From Owenia fusiformis (Eukaryota; Annelida; Polychaeta; Sabellida; Oweniidae), in NCBI GenBank assembly GCA_903813345.2, contig CAIIXF020000012.1, forward strand, positions 2,705,318 to 2,769,317: 64,000 nt of DNA, in the 5' to 3' direction. The notes under the pieces were generated by a model, which worked only from the letters and a program-made list of their open reading frames with translations, made no database searches and was not told the DNA's origin. Shown piece after piece: positions 1 to 13,600 of this stretch (position 1 is its first letter; each line of letters begins with the position of its first letter). The position numbers were made by a program, and so were the translations under genes.

Positions 1-781
1 AACCCTTAATATACCATGTTAGTCCCCCCTCCCCCAAAATTCACCCCTATCAGGGGGAAAAATTCTTTAACCTAAAATAACTTTGATTTTATGGTTTTTG
101 TAAGTGAAATACATGGACATTGTATAAAATAAACATTTGAAGTATGAATGATATGGATTACACTTAAGAAATTTGAATAAAAGCAAAAAGTGTGTACCCC
201 AGGGGGCAAATTTATGACCTATTTTTTACTTTTCGTGTCATAACTTTTTTATCAGACAATGATGGATGCTAAAAAATCCATGTAAAAGGCTTAATACCTG
301 GTATACCAATCCTGCAAGAATCAAAGTTAAAAAATTACTGAACTTAAGAAAAAATGACATTAAGGCGGGGCTGATTTTATGTGTGACTATAACTGACCCC
401 TATTGCTTTAACATTTATCACTCTGTGTTCATATATTTGGCATTTTAGAATAAATCTAAAATATAAAACTTATTTTAGCTAAGTTTTAGGAAGATTTAAG
501 CTTTCTAGCATGTTCAAATATTAAAAATTCATGAAATATGATGTCTAAAATTGATAAGTTATAGGTATACCCTTGGATTCAAGACCCCTATAATTTCTTA
601 TTTATGAACATATTTGTACCAATATTAGTTTTCTAGCTTAGGAAAATAATGTATAATATCTCCTGGCTTGGCTTTCTGGTGGTTTGAACAATCCTAGGTG
701 TTATCATTGAAAATTCATTCTTAAATCATAGGTCTGCAATCGATCAAATTCAAGTATACCATTAGTATCATTCTACTGGTA

Positions 782-1362
782 CAGGGTTTCCAAAAAAGGA
801 CCGAAGAAAAGTTAATTAACTTGGTCAATCCTGCATATTCTGCCTTAAAACTTCAGAATTATTTAGTTCATTCAATGTGGATTTTGTTGTGAAAGTTTAA
901 TGATAATTTGCTCATGGAGTCAAAAACTACAGCACTTTACAACATATGTCCAATGTGGCCACTTCTCCTCGACATGCACAATCAAATCTGGCGAAGGAAG
1001 TTGTTTAATTGTCCACGGCATGACTAAAATCTATCTAGAGAAGTGAAACTAGTGTCAGACAAATTCGCAGATGTTCTTTTTTACATGCCTAAAATTTTAA
1101 GTCGATAGCTCCATCAGAAGCTTTGTAATCCATGTTGCTATGAGTAGGAGAGTCATCAACAGCTTCGTAGGTCGGAGTTGTGGCCACATGGGGCATGTGT
1201 TGTAAAGTGCTGCAGTCTTTTACTTAATAAGCAGATTATCATTAAACGTTCACAACAAAATTCACATGAAATGAAGTAAATAATTCTGAAATTCTAAGGC
1301 AAAATATGCAAGATTGACCAAAATAATCAACTTTTCTTCGGTCCTGTTTTTTGGACACCCTG
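782..1362. mobile_element. Tc1/mariner-type MITE with TA target duplication
   Basis: A 581-bp element begins CAGGGTTTCC, ends GGACACCCTG, and has roughly 185-bp imperfect terminal inverted repeats. It is bounded by TA at 780-781 and 1363-1364. The homologous place in the right arm of the surrounding palindrome (about 3829-3840) is uninterrupted and has a single TA, so the empty site is visible in the same window. No open frame for a transposase is present. Confidence 0.9.
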
Positions 1363-1945
1363 TATGAGTATACTTGAACTTGCTATGATTTCATAGATAA
1401 GTTGTTTGATGTATGACATATTCCGAGCCGACTTTCTGTTTATTTTAACCATCTAAGAGGCTTAATCATTGAAAATCATTACAAATAAAGGTCTAAACAG
1501 ACAGTATTAAGGTGCACTTTTACAATACACTTATTATTTCCAGGCTTAGGGTAGATTGGTACCTACTACTGTTTCATAGCTCGGAGGTTTGATATATGAC
1601 ATATTCTGACTAGTTTTTCTGCAGATTTGAGCCACTTAACAGGTCTAATCATTGAATATACTTCATATACTAGGTCTAAAATTGAAGTATTCAATAGAAC
1701 CCTCTATTAGAAATTCAAAAAAGATTCAGAATGACATTAACCTAAACATTGGATCTGAATCAGGATTAAAATCCTTCATAGAGCTGAACAAGGAAGACAA
1801 GGCTAACTTCATTCTGTTGGTGATACATGGACATGGTCCAAATACTTCACCCAAGCCCAAAGAAAGGGAGCTTCATCTCAATGCACTTCAATGCATGATC
1901 CCTTATTTCATGACCACCAAAATTATGGAAGGTGGGGCACAGTAA

Positions 1946-2850
1946 ACTTAGAGAAAATGCACTAACTTACCTGCTGCAGTTGAGTGAGGATTCTTGCATT
2001 GAAACTATGTGGTGAAAGGCTCTACAAATTCAATCAACCAAGTTGATTGACCCCTATGCCAGTATGCTATTGGTTAGAAGGGTGGCAGAATTGTAGGCAT
2101 ATACAATATCTGCATTGAATAGATGGGCACCGGGGTATAATATTAGGTCACACATGGGGAGTCCAAACAAGAATGATGTTTGGACTTGCGTTTTGACATT
2201 CCATAGAGGGGGGATGGTAATTTGCAAATCAAAACAAGAATCTATTGAAGACGATAAAATATGTGACATGCTGCTGAAGTTTGGCATGTTTTCAGAAGAT
2301 CCATTACTTAATCTCCAAAGTATATGTACAAAAGATGTACTCACAGAAACAATCAACAGGCTCGACAGCTTGGCCAACAACAACTGGATGTCTTTGTGTC
2401 TTAGAGGTTGATACCAACAGAGTCAATTGAAAGACAGCAAGCACCAACATTTTCTAAACTATGTGCCTAATCCCAATATAAACGAGCATAAAGTTGTTAG
2501 GGCAGACAAGAATGTTTTGCAGAATCTTATCACTGCATATGAAGCTAACAACAGACCTGTGGGCATCAATGAAATAATGAAACATGAGCTGATGTCTTTT
2601 CCAATAGCCCTCTCATTGACGAATGAAACATTCAAGCCAACTCAAATGTACTCTACTCCTTAACTGTTTAACAAATGGTATTGAAATGCCACCCGCAATA
2701 TTTCTGATATATGATCCTTCTTACAAATTAGCATCAATTGCATCTACATCTGAGGATTTGGCTACAGTCTTCAAGGAAGCAAAACTTCAGCAAAGAAGTG
2801 TACTGTGCCCCATCTTGCATACTTTTGGTGGTCATATCTCATGAAAAAGG
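1946..2850 (+). pseudogene. Relic of a mobile-associated protein gene, centre of the palindrome
   Basis: Broken plus-strand frames (2115-2411, 2427-2663, 2623-2844) carry patterns such as VVRADKNVLQNLITAYEA and EIMKHELMSFPIALSL. The arms, read toward the centre, carry pieces such as ELHLNALQCMIPYF and YARWGTV. From memory these resemble a family of uncharacterised multi-copy invertebrate and fish proteins that travel with transposons, in which a K-A-D-R-x-L segment precedes an H-E-L-x-x-x-P-x-S-L segment. Several stops and shifts separate the pieces, so it is not functional. The family assignment is tentative. Confidence 0.45.
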
Positions 2851-4968
2851 GGATCATGCATTGAAATACATTGAGATGAAGCTCCCAATTTCCCTTTCTT
2901 TGGGCTATGGTGAAGCGTAGCAAGATTTGGACCTGATGTCCATGTACTACTGCCAGAATGAAAAGTCATCCTTGTCTTCCTTGTCGAAGGATTGTAATTC
3001 TGATTTACAAGAGTCATCCAAGATCACATCAATCGGTTGCTTTATTTGATTTCCAGATCGAATGTTGTGATTAATGCCATTCTGAATCTTTTTTGAATTT
3101 CCCATATAGGGTCCTATTGGATTTAAATTGCAAAAAATGCTACTCTGCAAAAACTCTCAACATCCAATTCAAAATGTTGTCAAAGTGAGTATACTCCATT
3201 TGTTAAGAATTTCTGCCTTAGCTCCAAGAGTAACACAGAAAGGTTAATGGTGACGGGGGGGGGGGGGGGGATTTTTTAAAATGACTTAACATTATTCAGG
3301 GAAGAAAACTCCATAAAATGAAGATTTGTATGAATCATTGGTACTTTTTCTCTCACGTCATGCAATTGTCAGGCTGCTTAGAATGAAATTAGCTTTGTCT
3401 TCCTTGTTCAGCTCTGTGAAGAATTGTATTTCTGATTCAGATCCAATGTTGAGGTTAATGTCATTCTGAATCTTTTCTGAATTTCTCATAGAGGGTTCTA
3501 TTGAATACTTCAATTTTAGACCTAGTTTATTAAGTATATTCAATGATTAAACCTATTAGGTGATTCAAATCTGCAGAAAAACTAGTCAGAATATGTCATA
3601 TATCAAACCTCCGAGCTATGAGACAGTAGTAGGTACCAATATACTCGAAGCCTGGAAATAATAAGGGTATTCTAATAGTCTACATTAATACTGTCCGTTT
3701 CGACCTTTATCTGTAATGGTTTTGAATGATTAAGCCACTTAGATGGTTAAAATCACCAGAAAGTCTCGGAATATGTCATACATCAAACAGCTAATCTATG
3801 AAATCATAGCTAGTTCAATTATGCTCATACCAGTAGAATGATACTAATGGTATACTTGAATCTGATTGATTGCAGACCTATGATTTAAAAATGAATTTTC
3901 AATGATAACACCTCAGATTGTTCAAACCACCAGAATCCCAAGCCAGGATATATCATACATTATTTCTCTAAGCTAGAAAACTAATATTGGTACAAATATG
4001 TTCATAAATAAGAAATTATACGGGTCTTCCAAGGGTATACCTATAACTTATCAATTTTAGACATCATATTTCATGAATTTTTAATATTTGAACATGCTAA
4101 AAAGCTTCAATCTTCCTAAAACGTAGCTAAAATAAGTTATATGCCAAATATATGAACACAGAGGGATAAATGTTAAAGCAATAGGGGTCAGTTATAATCA
4201 CACATAAAATCAGTCCCAGCTAAAATGTCATTTTTTCTTAAATTCACTAATTTCTTTAAAGGCAATTACCAGAGGAATTACTTTGATTCTTGCAGGATTG
4301 GTATACCAGGTATTAACCCTTTTTCATGGATTTCTTTAGCATCCATCATTGTCTAATAAAAAAGTTATGACACAAAAAGTAAAAGATGGGACATAAATTT
4401 GCCCCCTGGGGTACAAACTTTTTTGCTTTTTACAAATTTCTTAGGGGTAATCTGTATCATTCATTCTTCAAATGTTTACTTTATACAATGTCCATTTTTT
4501 TCACTTACAAAAAACATAAAATCAAAGTTATTTTTGGTTGAGGAATTTTTCCCCCCTGATAGGGGTGAAATTTTGGGGAGGGGGGACTAACATGGTTTTT
4601 AAAAGGGTTAAATAATCATATTTCAGCTTGCCAACATGGTTTTTTGGATTCAGCATAAAAAGTTACATAAGAAACACTTGTCAGAACACTTTTAACACTA
4701 AACGCCTACCACATTTTACAGAGAGACCTTTTGGAGAAAAGCACCCGGTCTAATATGGCAGAGAATTCAACACACGGGTATAAAATATGTGGGTGGGGAT
4801 TCTGCAGCATCGACTTCTATTGCGCCATTACTTCAGAGGGGTAGAATGAATAATATGTGCGAGATTCAAAAAATAATATTACCAATTTATTAAGTTCGTA
4901 TTAATTGAAGTTAATTTTACGTAACCTACTGAAATTGTAAAATCCATGATGAAAGTAAAGATGACAAG

Positions 4969-5066
4969 GCATTAACGTGCAAAATGACACCAACTGCCAT
5001 TTGTTACAGACGCCGACCGCCAAACACCGTCCACAAAAAAGTTCGAGAAGATAACGTGGTGGTAAC
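4969..5066 (+). repeat. Copy of the 'AAGGCATTAAC' hairpin repeat family (partial)
   Basis: This stretch opens with GACAAGGCATTAAC, continues with TGCCATTTGTTACAGACGCC and a CCGACCGCC block, and ends near a run of A. The same order of blocks recurs at 13671, 18537, 20297, 28251 and 32968. It lies just 3' of exon 3 of the partial hydrolase gene. Bases 4610-4968 hold nothing else I can identify. Confidence 0.7.
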
Positions 5067-5090
5067 ATGGCAACAAAACGTATGTCTTAC

Positions 5091-6369
5091 GGTATAATTT
5101 CTTCCCTGCTGAAGACATCTGCAGCAAGTATTGACTCATGTCCAGGAATACCTGTTTTGTGAGCGATAATATCTCTCAATGACACCTCTTTTGTTCTCCA
5201 GGGGTCATAAAAGTGGAATTCCTCACCAAGGCTCCACATTATATCACTTACAGGCGAGTCCCATGTTAAACTAAAAGAGAATTGTGTTTATCTTATATGT
5301 ATTATTGTAAAGAAAATCATTTTAAACCTAGCCTTATGTTTTATATGGATCATTACGGAGTTTGTTTTTTATCTGTTTTTGTTTGTTCATTGTTTCTTGG
5401 AAAATTTGTTTTTCCATTCGCCATCAAGGTGACACACTAAAAGTGCTATGAAAATCGACAAAAAAACGGCATCCAAATTGGATTTTTTCAAACCAAGGCT
5501 CCGAGTCACTTGCCACCTAGGGCTACATATTTCAAATGTATTCAGCTATACTTGTACGAAATCTGATAAAAAACTTTTGATCATGATGCGATTTCGCCAT
5601 TTTTTATCTTAGACTATCTTGTCACTAGTATTAAATAATAAAAAAACTTACTTGGTCTTCTCAATGAGGTGTGATAGGATTGTCCCAGTAAAGTGTTTAG
5701 AAACAGAGGCAACTGGAAATATGGTTTTGTTTGTTACTGGTACATCTCGCTCGTCATCGTCGTAGTCTTGAGCCAAGCCATATCCTAAACACAGGATCCA
5801 GATCATAAACAACTGTTTTATTTTCAATTCAAATCCATCAAGGATTTACTAGGATTTACTTTCTTAAAGTAATACTTAACCTCTAAGATAATAATTAATA
5901 TAGTGAAATAACGAATTTGAGATAGAATATGTCATATTACAGACATTGAGGGTTAAACAAATTGTGTTGTAGAATGCAGACGACAATGACGTCATATGAA
6001 TCCGACCAAGGCGTTCCCTTTAGCGTCCCAATTGAAGACACTCAATGTTTTTTGTCAAATAATGAAGATATTCATAACCCATATTGTCTCCGATACTCCC
6101 TTTAAAACAAATGGCCCATATATGAGCTTATATTGGAAATATGGTAAGAGCAAATAGGGTCAATCATTTGAAAACTTACCCTTCGCTAGTATTGTCTTCC
6201 CTCCTCTTACCAGTGTTAGGGGCATTCCTACTATGTCGTTGCAATCCATGAATTTCCTTATAAGGTCATCAACGAACTGTAGCTCCTTTTGGGTAAGTTC
6301 CTGTGTGTATCCCCCTCCCACAAATAACATCCCTATTAATAACAGGATACTCCTAGACATGCTTAGCAC
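5091..6369 (-). CDS. Secreted beta-lactamase-like serine hydrolase, copy A (partial)
   Basis: Three exons are visible on the minus strand: 6369-6180, 5784-5652 and 5270-5091 (190, 133 and 180 nt), with GTAAG-type donors, AG acceptors and continuous phase. Exon 1 encodes a hydrophobic signal peptide ending near GGGYTQ and the N-terminal helix of the domain. Exon 2 holds the catalytic S-x-x-K as ASVSK. Exon 3 carries the VSLRDIIAHKTGIPGH segment typical of the CubicO / class C beta-lactamase fold. Exon lengths and phases are identical to exons 1-3 of copy B except for the length of the leader, so the two are tandem duplicates. Exons for the YxN and H-S-G motifs are not found downstream; the palindrome at 1-4609 fills that space, so the gene probably continues past the left edge. 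Hydrolysis of small amides or esters outside the cell is inferred from the family; no substrate can be named. Confidence 0.75.
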
Positions 6370-7475
6370 TGTGATATATCTCCAGTTGCTTCAAATTTTG
6401 GCTTTTGGTATACTATCGAAATCCTTAATTTGAGATCAGTTCTTTTTGTTGCACTACACATTAAAATTTCAAGGTTAATGTTGTCTCCTGTTTTGAATCT
6501 CAATATTTTTAAATCGAGAAGATCAAAAAATAAGGTTTATTATTAACAATTTGATAATAATTTGATAGATCAAAGTCATAATTCATAATCTCAAAATGAG
6601 AAGATTAATACCAAAGGACACAGAGTACTTGCTGATTTTAAGTTGTACATAACAAGTTTGTGGGTTAATTATGATAATGGAGATAAGTAGATCTGAATAC
6701 GACTTGATACTTGAGTTTCAATGCCATTAATCGCAAGGGGTGTGTCACTTTAATCTAACCGGTGAGAGTACATTTAAGAGGGATGTGTCAATGTACTAGG
6801 GTTAAAGGAAAGCTATCACAAAATAGTATAATGCTGTTATATGTTGTATTTCAAACCAACTTAGGTATGCAAAACAAAAGAGTGAACTGTATTTATTTTA
6901 AAGAATGTACAGTTGTAACAAAAGAAGAGTATATTCTTTTTCTGGACACTTGGCAAGCTATCAAAAACCATTGTGGCACAAAAGACTATCAATAGTTGAA
7001 TAGGCAATAAATGAAACCAAACGGAAGAGTTGAATAGTACTGTCTGTTAGGAGAAATACTGGCATCGGGCTTACGGCCCTCGGCCATTATTTCACCTAAC
7101 AGTCAGTATTCATGGTTTATACATACCACAATACAGGGTCATGTTTGATATTTTGCCCCTCTTTTAAATGCAGTTTTTGGTGCAGGTGTCTGTGATAGTT
7201 AAAATGATCAAGAAATATTTTTCAAAATACTTTAGTTTTTAAAGGATAGGTATGCTCAATTAGTTTAATGTGGGTATATCTTATACACAGCTGCAAAATA
7301 AATTGAAGCATTTTTATAAAATTATTTGAGATTTTATTATTTTCTCCTTTAGTGGAAATGTTAAAAAGGGCTATAGTGACGACGACAGTGATAAGTTGGT
7401 TGTATATAAACACCGATATATGAATTTTGAAGAACGTGAACGCGAAACGGGGGACTAATTTTCGTTTTCATTGCC
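6370..7475. other. Intergenic region between the two hydrolase copies
   Basis: No coding sequence is supported here. An imperfect inverted repeat at about 7032-7111 (arms around CTGTTAGG and CCTAACAG) looks like a small MITE. The region should contain the promoter of copy A and the 3' flank of copy B. Confidence 0.5.
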
Positions 7476-7481
7476 TTTATT
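7476..7481 (-). terminator. Candidate polyadenylation signal of hydrolase copy B
   Basis: AATAAA on the minus strand lies about 145 nt beyond the stop codon at 7627. A second AATAAA lies near 7331-7336. Which one is used cannot be told from sequence. Confidence 0.4.
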
Positions 7482-7626
7482 CGGCGGATTGAGAAGGAAA
7501 GTTTAAGAAAAAATTCTATCAAGTCCCTGTACAATCAATTTAGAATGCCAGTAATCCCGAATGGTCCTACTATTACACTTTCACGTCCTTTCAAATAACC
7601 TCTTAAACTCTCTAATGTTGATCTGT

Positions 7627-10600
7627 CTAATGCATATTGATGATTAGTCCTCTAGTCATACAGACCAGAAACAATATCCACGTGTGATGGATCTTCAGTT
7701 TGTTCACTCCACTCGTTGGAGATGGCGTTGTAGAAACAGATGGTGGAGCAGTGGGCCATTCACCTGTGTTAGGTGGCGGGACATCAGAAAGCTTCAATCC
7801 CTTTTCGTAAATATACCGATCATCTGTTGGATCTAATTGTGCTTCCATACGATCAATTACACTGTTTCCCTTAGAACTCCAAAACCGGACAGTCTGTGGT
7901 ATAAACCATAATACATCGAGTTCAAAGTGGTCTGTTTTATTCCCTGGGAATAGCTCGAAGTTCAAGATACCATATCGTAATATTAAACTTGAGTTGTCTG
8001 GCACTTCTGGGTCAAACAGAATAGTGACGTTTCCATATGCGAAATTTCCATATATTCCGAGATAGGCTGAAATGTCACGCCTGGTTCTGTGTCTTTGCTT
8101 GGGTACTCTTGGGTACTCTGAAATAAAGAGTAAATGAATCAACATAATAGGTTTAATATTTAATAATTGAGGATTTAATGGCTTACAACATCAATACATA
8201 CAGGTGACAAATAGAGGTGTCGTGGACTACTGGCACAGTTTAAAATGACGTGAATCAGTGATAGGACGTATTTTAGTCAGTATAATTTTTCCAAGATGAA
8301 ATCATGATTACCTAAATACACATCAAATACATCATATACTTACCAAATTGCAGTCCTGATTGTTTCCCGATTTTCTCAAGCAGTGTTTTCAATGCAAACG
8401 CTTTTGGAGTCATTGTATTTGGGCTTTTATGAAGTTCTTTCTTGATATCTGGTACAGCCTCTCTGAGCAGGGATGGAATGAGTCTGGTGAATCCCAGGTC
8501 CTCATCTTTTACGTCTCCAGGTCTTTCATGTCCAAGGTTGTTGGGGTTACATATAGTACTAGAGTTGTATAGTGGCGTCTCACCTACAAGTATATCATAG
8601 ACACTGGTAAAATAGGTACAGTTGTACATGAGGTAATGGGCCCACAAATAGATGGCATTAATGGGGTGGAATATTTAATTTTCTCTTTACCTGGCCCCTT
8701 CCGTAAGTACATGTAGTTTTGCCTAAATAATTTAAATTATCATTCATATATTCTTCTCTGTCTCTCTCTATACAGGGTGTCAAAAAACAACAGCACCCCC
8801 CTCTACAGCAAAAAGTACTTAATGTTACATGGTGTGTCATATCTCATTTTAAAGACAATTTGATACTGGAGTTACCTGAGAAATTTCAGCTTTGTATCAT
8901 ATAATTTTACAGATCTACAGCTGATTCTTATTAGTTGGTATGACCACCAATTGCTGCTCAAACAGCAGCTTATCTGGATGGATATGATTTCAATAAAAAT
9001 CCACATAAAGGTGTAGCATTGCAGAATCCTCTTCACACTTTCCTCACATTCTTCAGAAATACGTCCTTGCTGTGTCTTTTTTCAAGAGGTTCTATGTCCA
9101 TCAGTTCCTAATACCCTATTTTTCAGAAATCAACCCATATGTTCAGTGCAGTTGAAATCTGGGCTAATTCTTTCATATTTCACTCTCTGAAGATTTGACT
9201 TTTAACCAGTAACAGAGCAGCAAACAACAAAGTACCGACGTAGCAAACTTTGAAACAATGTAGCTTTTTTAATATCAAGTTTTATGAAATCAAATTTGAT
9301 GAGTAACTCCAGAATTAAATTATCTTTCAAATGAGGTATGACACGATATGGAACATTAACGACTTTTTGATATAGAGGGGGGTGCTGTTGTTTTTTGACA
9401 CCCTGTATATAGAGGATATCCAATGCTTTTTGAGGGATACCATTTTATCCATGAATCGGCGATATCTAAGATTGGATAAAAATGATAGCCCGAGAAAAGC
9501 ATAGGGTAAGCCGCTATCATATTTATCCTATGGTCACTAAGTTTTGTATGGATTTAAAATAATTTGACCCCAAAGTTGTTGTTTTCTAATTGCATAGTTG
9601 TTTATTCATCAATTATATCAATGTTCATTGTACAGGCAACTGACACCCATGCGGGTGTATATAGTTACATATGATTATATTACGTAATTGTATTAATCAA
9701 GATGACAAGATATAAAACTGTTTTTAAAGATAGAAAGTTAGGAGAAAAGTAAAAGAAGAGAAAGAAATATACATATATAAGCACATATAGCTAAATGTTT
9801 TACAGATCAATTTAATACTTGTCCAGATAATACTTTTTCAAATCTGACTTAAATTTATTTCTAGAATTCAGATGTTTAGAAGTTTCAGGTAATTCATTCC
9901 ATGGATGTTGTTTGTCCTATGTATTTAATGCTCCTTTGTCCAAATGTAGATTTAAATTGTTGATTAGCTCTAAGATTGAATCTATAACGTGTCTCTTGAC
10001 CATGAGTTTGGGCATTTGATATGAAGTAGGCTAGTCATGGAATAAAGTTTGAGGAAATTCTTTAGGTCGTTAGAGACAATTGAATACAAAAATACCAACA
10101 TTTCGTCTTTTCTCATCTTTTCGTTTTATTTTCTGTGAACAAAATGATTGCATGAAAAAATTCAACTCATTTTTACTGAGCACATAATCTTGTGACTATA
10201 GGCCTATTGTTGCAGATCAAACAGACAGGTGCAATTTGGGGCCACATTCAAAACCAATGAAAAAAAAACGTCAAATAAAGACGTCAAATGAGTCGGATAC
10301 GATTTTAGTTGCGCTTACGGCCAAAATTATCTAGTAGCCTAAGCCTATTGTTATCCCCATATATATTTAGTATCCAACGGATAAATAGAGGATATTCTTT
10401 CCCATTTTGAATTATTTTGTCGCAGAACAAACAGACAAGTGGTTATTTGGCGCCAAATTCAAAACTAATGAAAAAATCGTATCCGACGGGTAAGCCTAAG
10501 CCTACTATTCTTAAGACGACGGTCCTATACGAGTCGGATACGATTTTAGTGGCGAATAATAAAATAATCTCTTGTCATTTTATCCCCATATATAGTCAGT

Positions 10601-13600
10601 CAATACTCTTAATACCATTCATTGCAGTCATTCCCGCAACGATAGCAGTTGCGCTCATGCCGCAATATTGATGTAAAATTTAGTGCTGGACTACATGTAG
10701 ATCTAATATTATTTATTGAATTTGAGTGTTTAAAAATTATACTTTGGGTTCACTATTAATTTAAATAGAATAGTATGACGAATCATCACAGATTGGAGTT
10801 ATATGATAGACTTTTAGATAATTATGCTTGCGTATCGTATTCACTTCGTATTCTTTAAAAATGGCGCGCTGCACTCGTTTTCGGGAGGAATGATTTCTTG
10901 AATAAATGGCTAAGTATATCATTGTGAAACCTTCATGCATTCTATCTTGTAAAGGAGAAATCATTAGTTCGAAGTTCAAACATAGCATAGCAACAATAAT
11001 CTATCTAGTCTACAAAAATGCCGAAAAGTCGTTCCAGGTAAGAAGTAGAATTATTTTTCGAATATTTTCGATTCCAGCCATTTCCAAAACATTTAAGTAT
11101 GGGAGAATTTAATACAGGGGCTTGAATGGAGGATCGAACAATGACTTCGTGTGTTCCTATGACTCTCCCTCAGTATCTTCAGATGGATGCAATATTCTCT
11201 GAGGGGGGCTTCGCACCTTTCTTTTTAGGAGGACACTGTCTGTGGGTAGCCCTATGTATCCAACAGATACTTCTCGTCAGTCTGTTATGATGTACTACTT
11301 TCCTTTGGAAATTGCAGTGAAATTTTTTGCACAAAATTATCAATTAGAGGAACCATTTCTTCAATAAAATAAACATTACAAAATTTCAATTAAGTAGTAA
11401 GGTACAATTAAATGCAATAAAAAGTAACACAGCATATTGTCAAGTGGAAATAAAGCTAGATGAAGTAACAAATGTGCAAATTAATTTTGAATAGCACTTC
11501 CTACATTGAATGCACTTCCTACATTGAATGCACTTCCTACATTGAATGCACTTCCTATGTAAACAAATATTTTGAATTACCAAGCTTTAACATAGGTGCT
11601 TTATAGTCTGAATATAATTCAGACTAAATAGGATATAGTCTAGGGTAGCCCTGCAATTGTACCATTTCAATAAAGATTTCGTATTGGGGCATGATAACTG
11701 AAAAAAGCATAATCAAGGGGAGATCACCCGAATTTCGACCATGGGTTTACTTCGTCATGGCCCTATCATGGGCGTAGCGCTATTTTTCTAAGTAGTACGC
11801 CACAACCACGGGAACAAGAGTTGAGTGGATCAAAAATGAGCATTCAGGGGGGTTTGGGGGTTCTCCCCCAGGAAAATTTTAAAATTTGGTTGTATTTGGA
11901 GCGAATTTGCAACCATCTGGTACGCCTGTGCATACCCAGCTTACCGGGCGCTACGCCCATGCCTATTTCGACCATGGGGCTATTGTGACATCGGCTTATA
12001 TTTCCGATTCGCGAAGTCCGCCATATTTGTTTTTGAAAAATTTTAAAAATAGATTGAAATTTCCAACAGGCAAGATCTTGAGGTGCCATGGTTCTGACAG
12101 GAAATGACATTGACAAAACAGGAAGTGACAAAACCATACTGAATTTTGAATATTTTTTGAACCAAGATAACAGCACAGGGGTTTGGAGATCAGGCAGAGC
12201 CACATCGTGTCTAGTGCCACATATCATTTACATGACCAGGATCACAATGTACATGGTCAGAATGACCCTAAACATAATGAAATAACTTTTTCAGCCCTTT
12301 GACCATGTACATTGTTATCCTGGTCATGTAAATGATATATTGAACTAGTCAAACTGACTGGAGGTCAAAACAGAATTTCTGTTATCTTACTTGGTTCAAA
12401 AAATATTTAAAATCCATTGGAAATTTAAATCATGGTAATTAAAAATTAAAAATGAATGTTTGTATTCCAGAATCAAGCGTGACGTGAAGTATGATGACAA
12501 GCATGAGCATGAAATAAGCACCTTATCACAGCGAAGGCTTGTTGCCGATGCATATTGGAGGACTCAAAATACTGGAGACACAGTGAATTTGTGGAGATGG
12601 TACATCAAAGATAATGGGCCCTTTACAATTGAGAACTTTAAGAAAGTTGCCTCTAAAGACCTTGACCTTGACTGTGTGGATGAAGATGGCCAGCTATTAT
12701 ATCCCTCAATATCGAGAATACAGCCAGAACCACTCTTTGATATTATTTGCAATAGTAGCAATCCTGCTTGGGTTCCCAGACAACCAACAAATAAACACCA
12801 GTCAAAGATAGATATTCTTAAGGTATGTTAAGTGATTCAAGTAAAAAAAACCAAAAATCACTGAAAAAATTAACAATATTCAACTTGACTTTTCCTCCAT
12901 TTATTGATTACCTTTTGCACCAAAAACTAATAATACATTTACTAGCTAAAGTTCAGTGAAGCTTTTGTCCCTAGTACTGAGAGGTTGTCAAAGCCAAAGA
13001 CAGCCAAACGAAAATACCAGCCTAAAAAGCACCCATCCAGGTCCAGAGTCCCATTAGAGATATTGCCAGAAGAGCCTGTAGAGAAAATCCGGCACATAGT
13101 AAGAAGAAACAGAGGTCCAAATAGGCGCTATATGGACAGTGGTAGGTGCCTATGAAATGATGAGCAAATTCTCCTTATACTTGTGATTCTCTAAATATAT
13201 TGAAGCACATCAACCTTACTTTACATTTAAGAATATAAGAATACAATATGCCTAAAGTGTCCCCAAATGTATTCATTCCCACTAAATATCAGCCATTAAA
13301 TCCTGATAATTGTAATAAGTAATGGATAATGATTTTTATGACGCAGGTTGGTGGTTGCTGTCTGTAGCAAATTCTTGCAACTTCCAATAACTTATGCACC
13401 ATTCAAAAGTCTTCGTGAGATCCCCCACGTGGGTATGGATGGGAATTTGACAAAAACAATTTTGGCCTGTCTTATTCCTTACCCTGGGGCCAGATCTAGT
13501 TCTGTGCTGCTTAGTGAATAACATTTTTCATAAATGCTTCATAATGTATTTACAGTGTCAAAGAAACAATGAGAAAAGGATGAAACCAGCCACTTCAAAG

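Larger units (their letters stand above)
1..4609. mobile_element. Large foldback (palindromic) element
   Basis: The first ~1.9 kb is repeated in inverted orientation at about 2800-4609. The outermost bases (AACCCTT, then a C-rich block followed by CCCCTATCAGGGG) match the reverse complement of 4540-4609. Arms are diverged by point changes and small indels but remain colinear. The centre (about 1946-2800) is unique. The left arm is longer because a 581-bp MITE sits in it. The left end may lie beyond base 1, so no target duplication can be read. Each arm carries relics of the same coding sequence (1652-1945 plus, 3358-3543 minus, 2947-3150 minus), so the structure looks like an inverted duplication of one decayed element. 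It lies in what is probably intron 3 of the hydrolase gene to its right. Confidence 0.85.
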
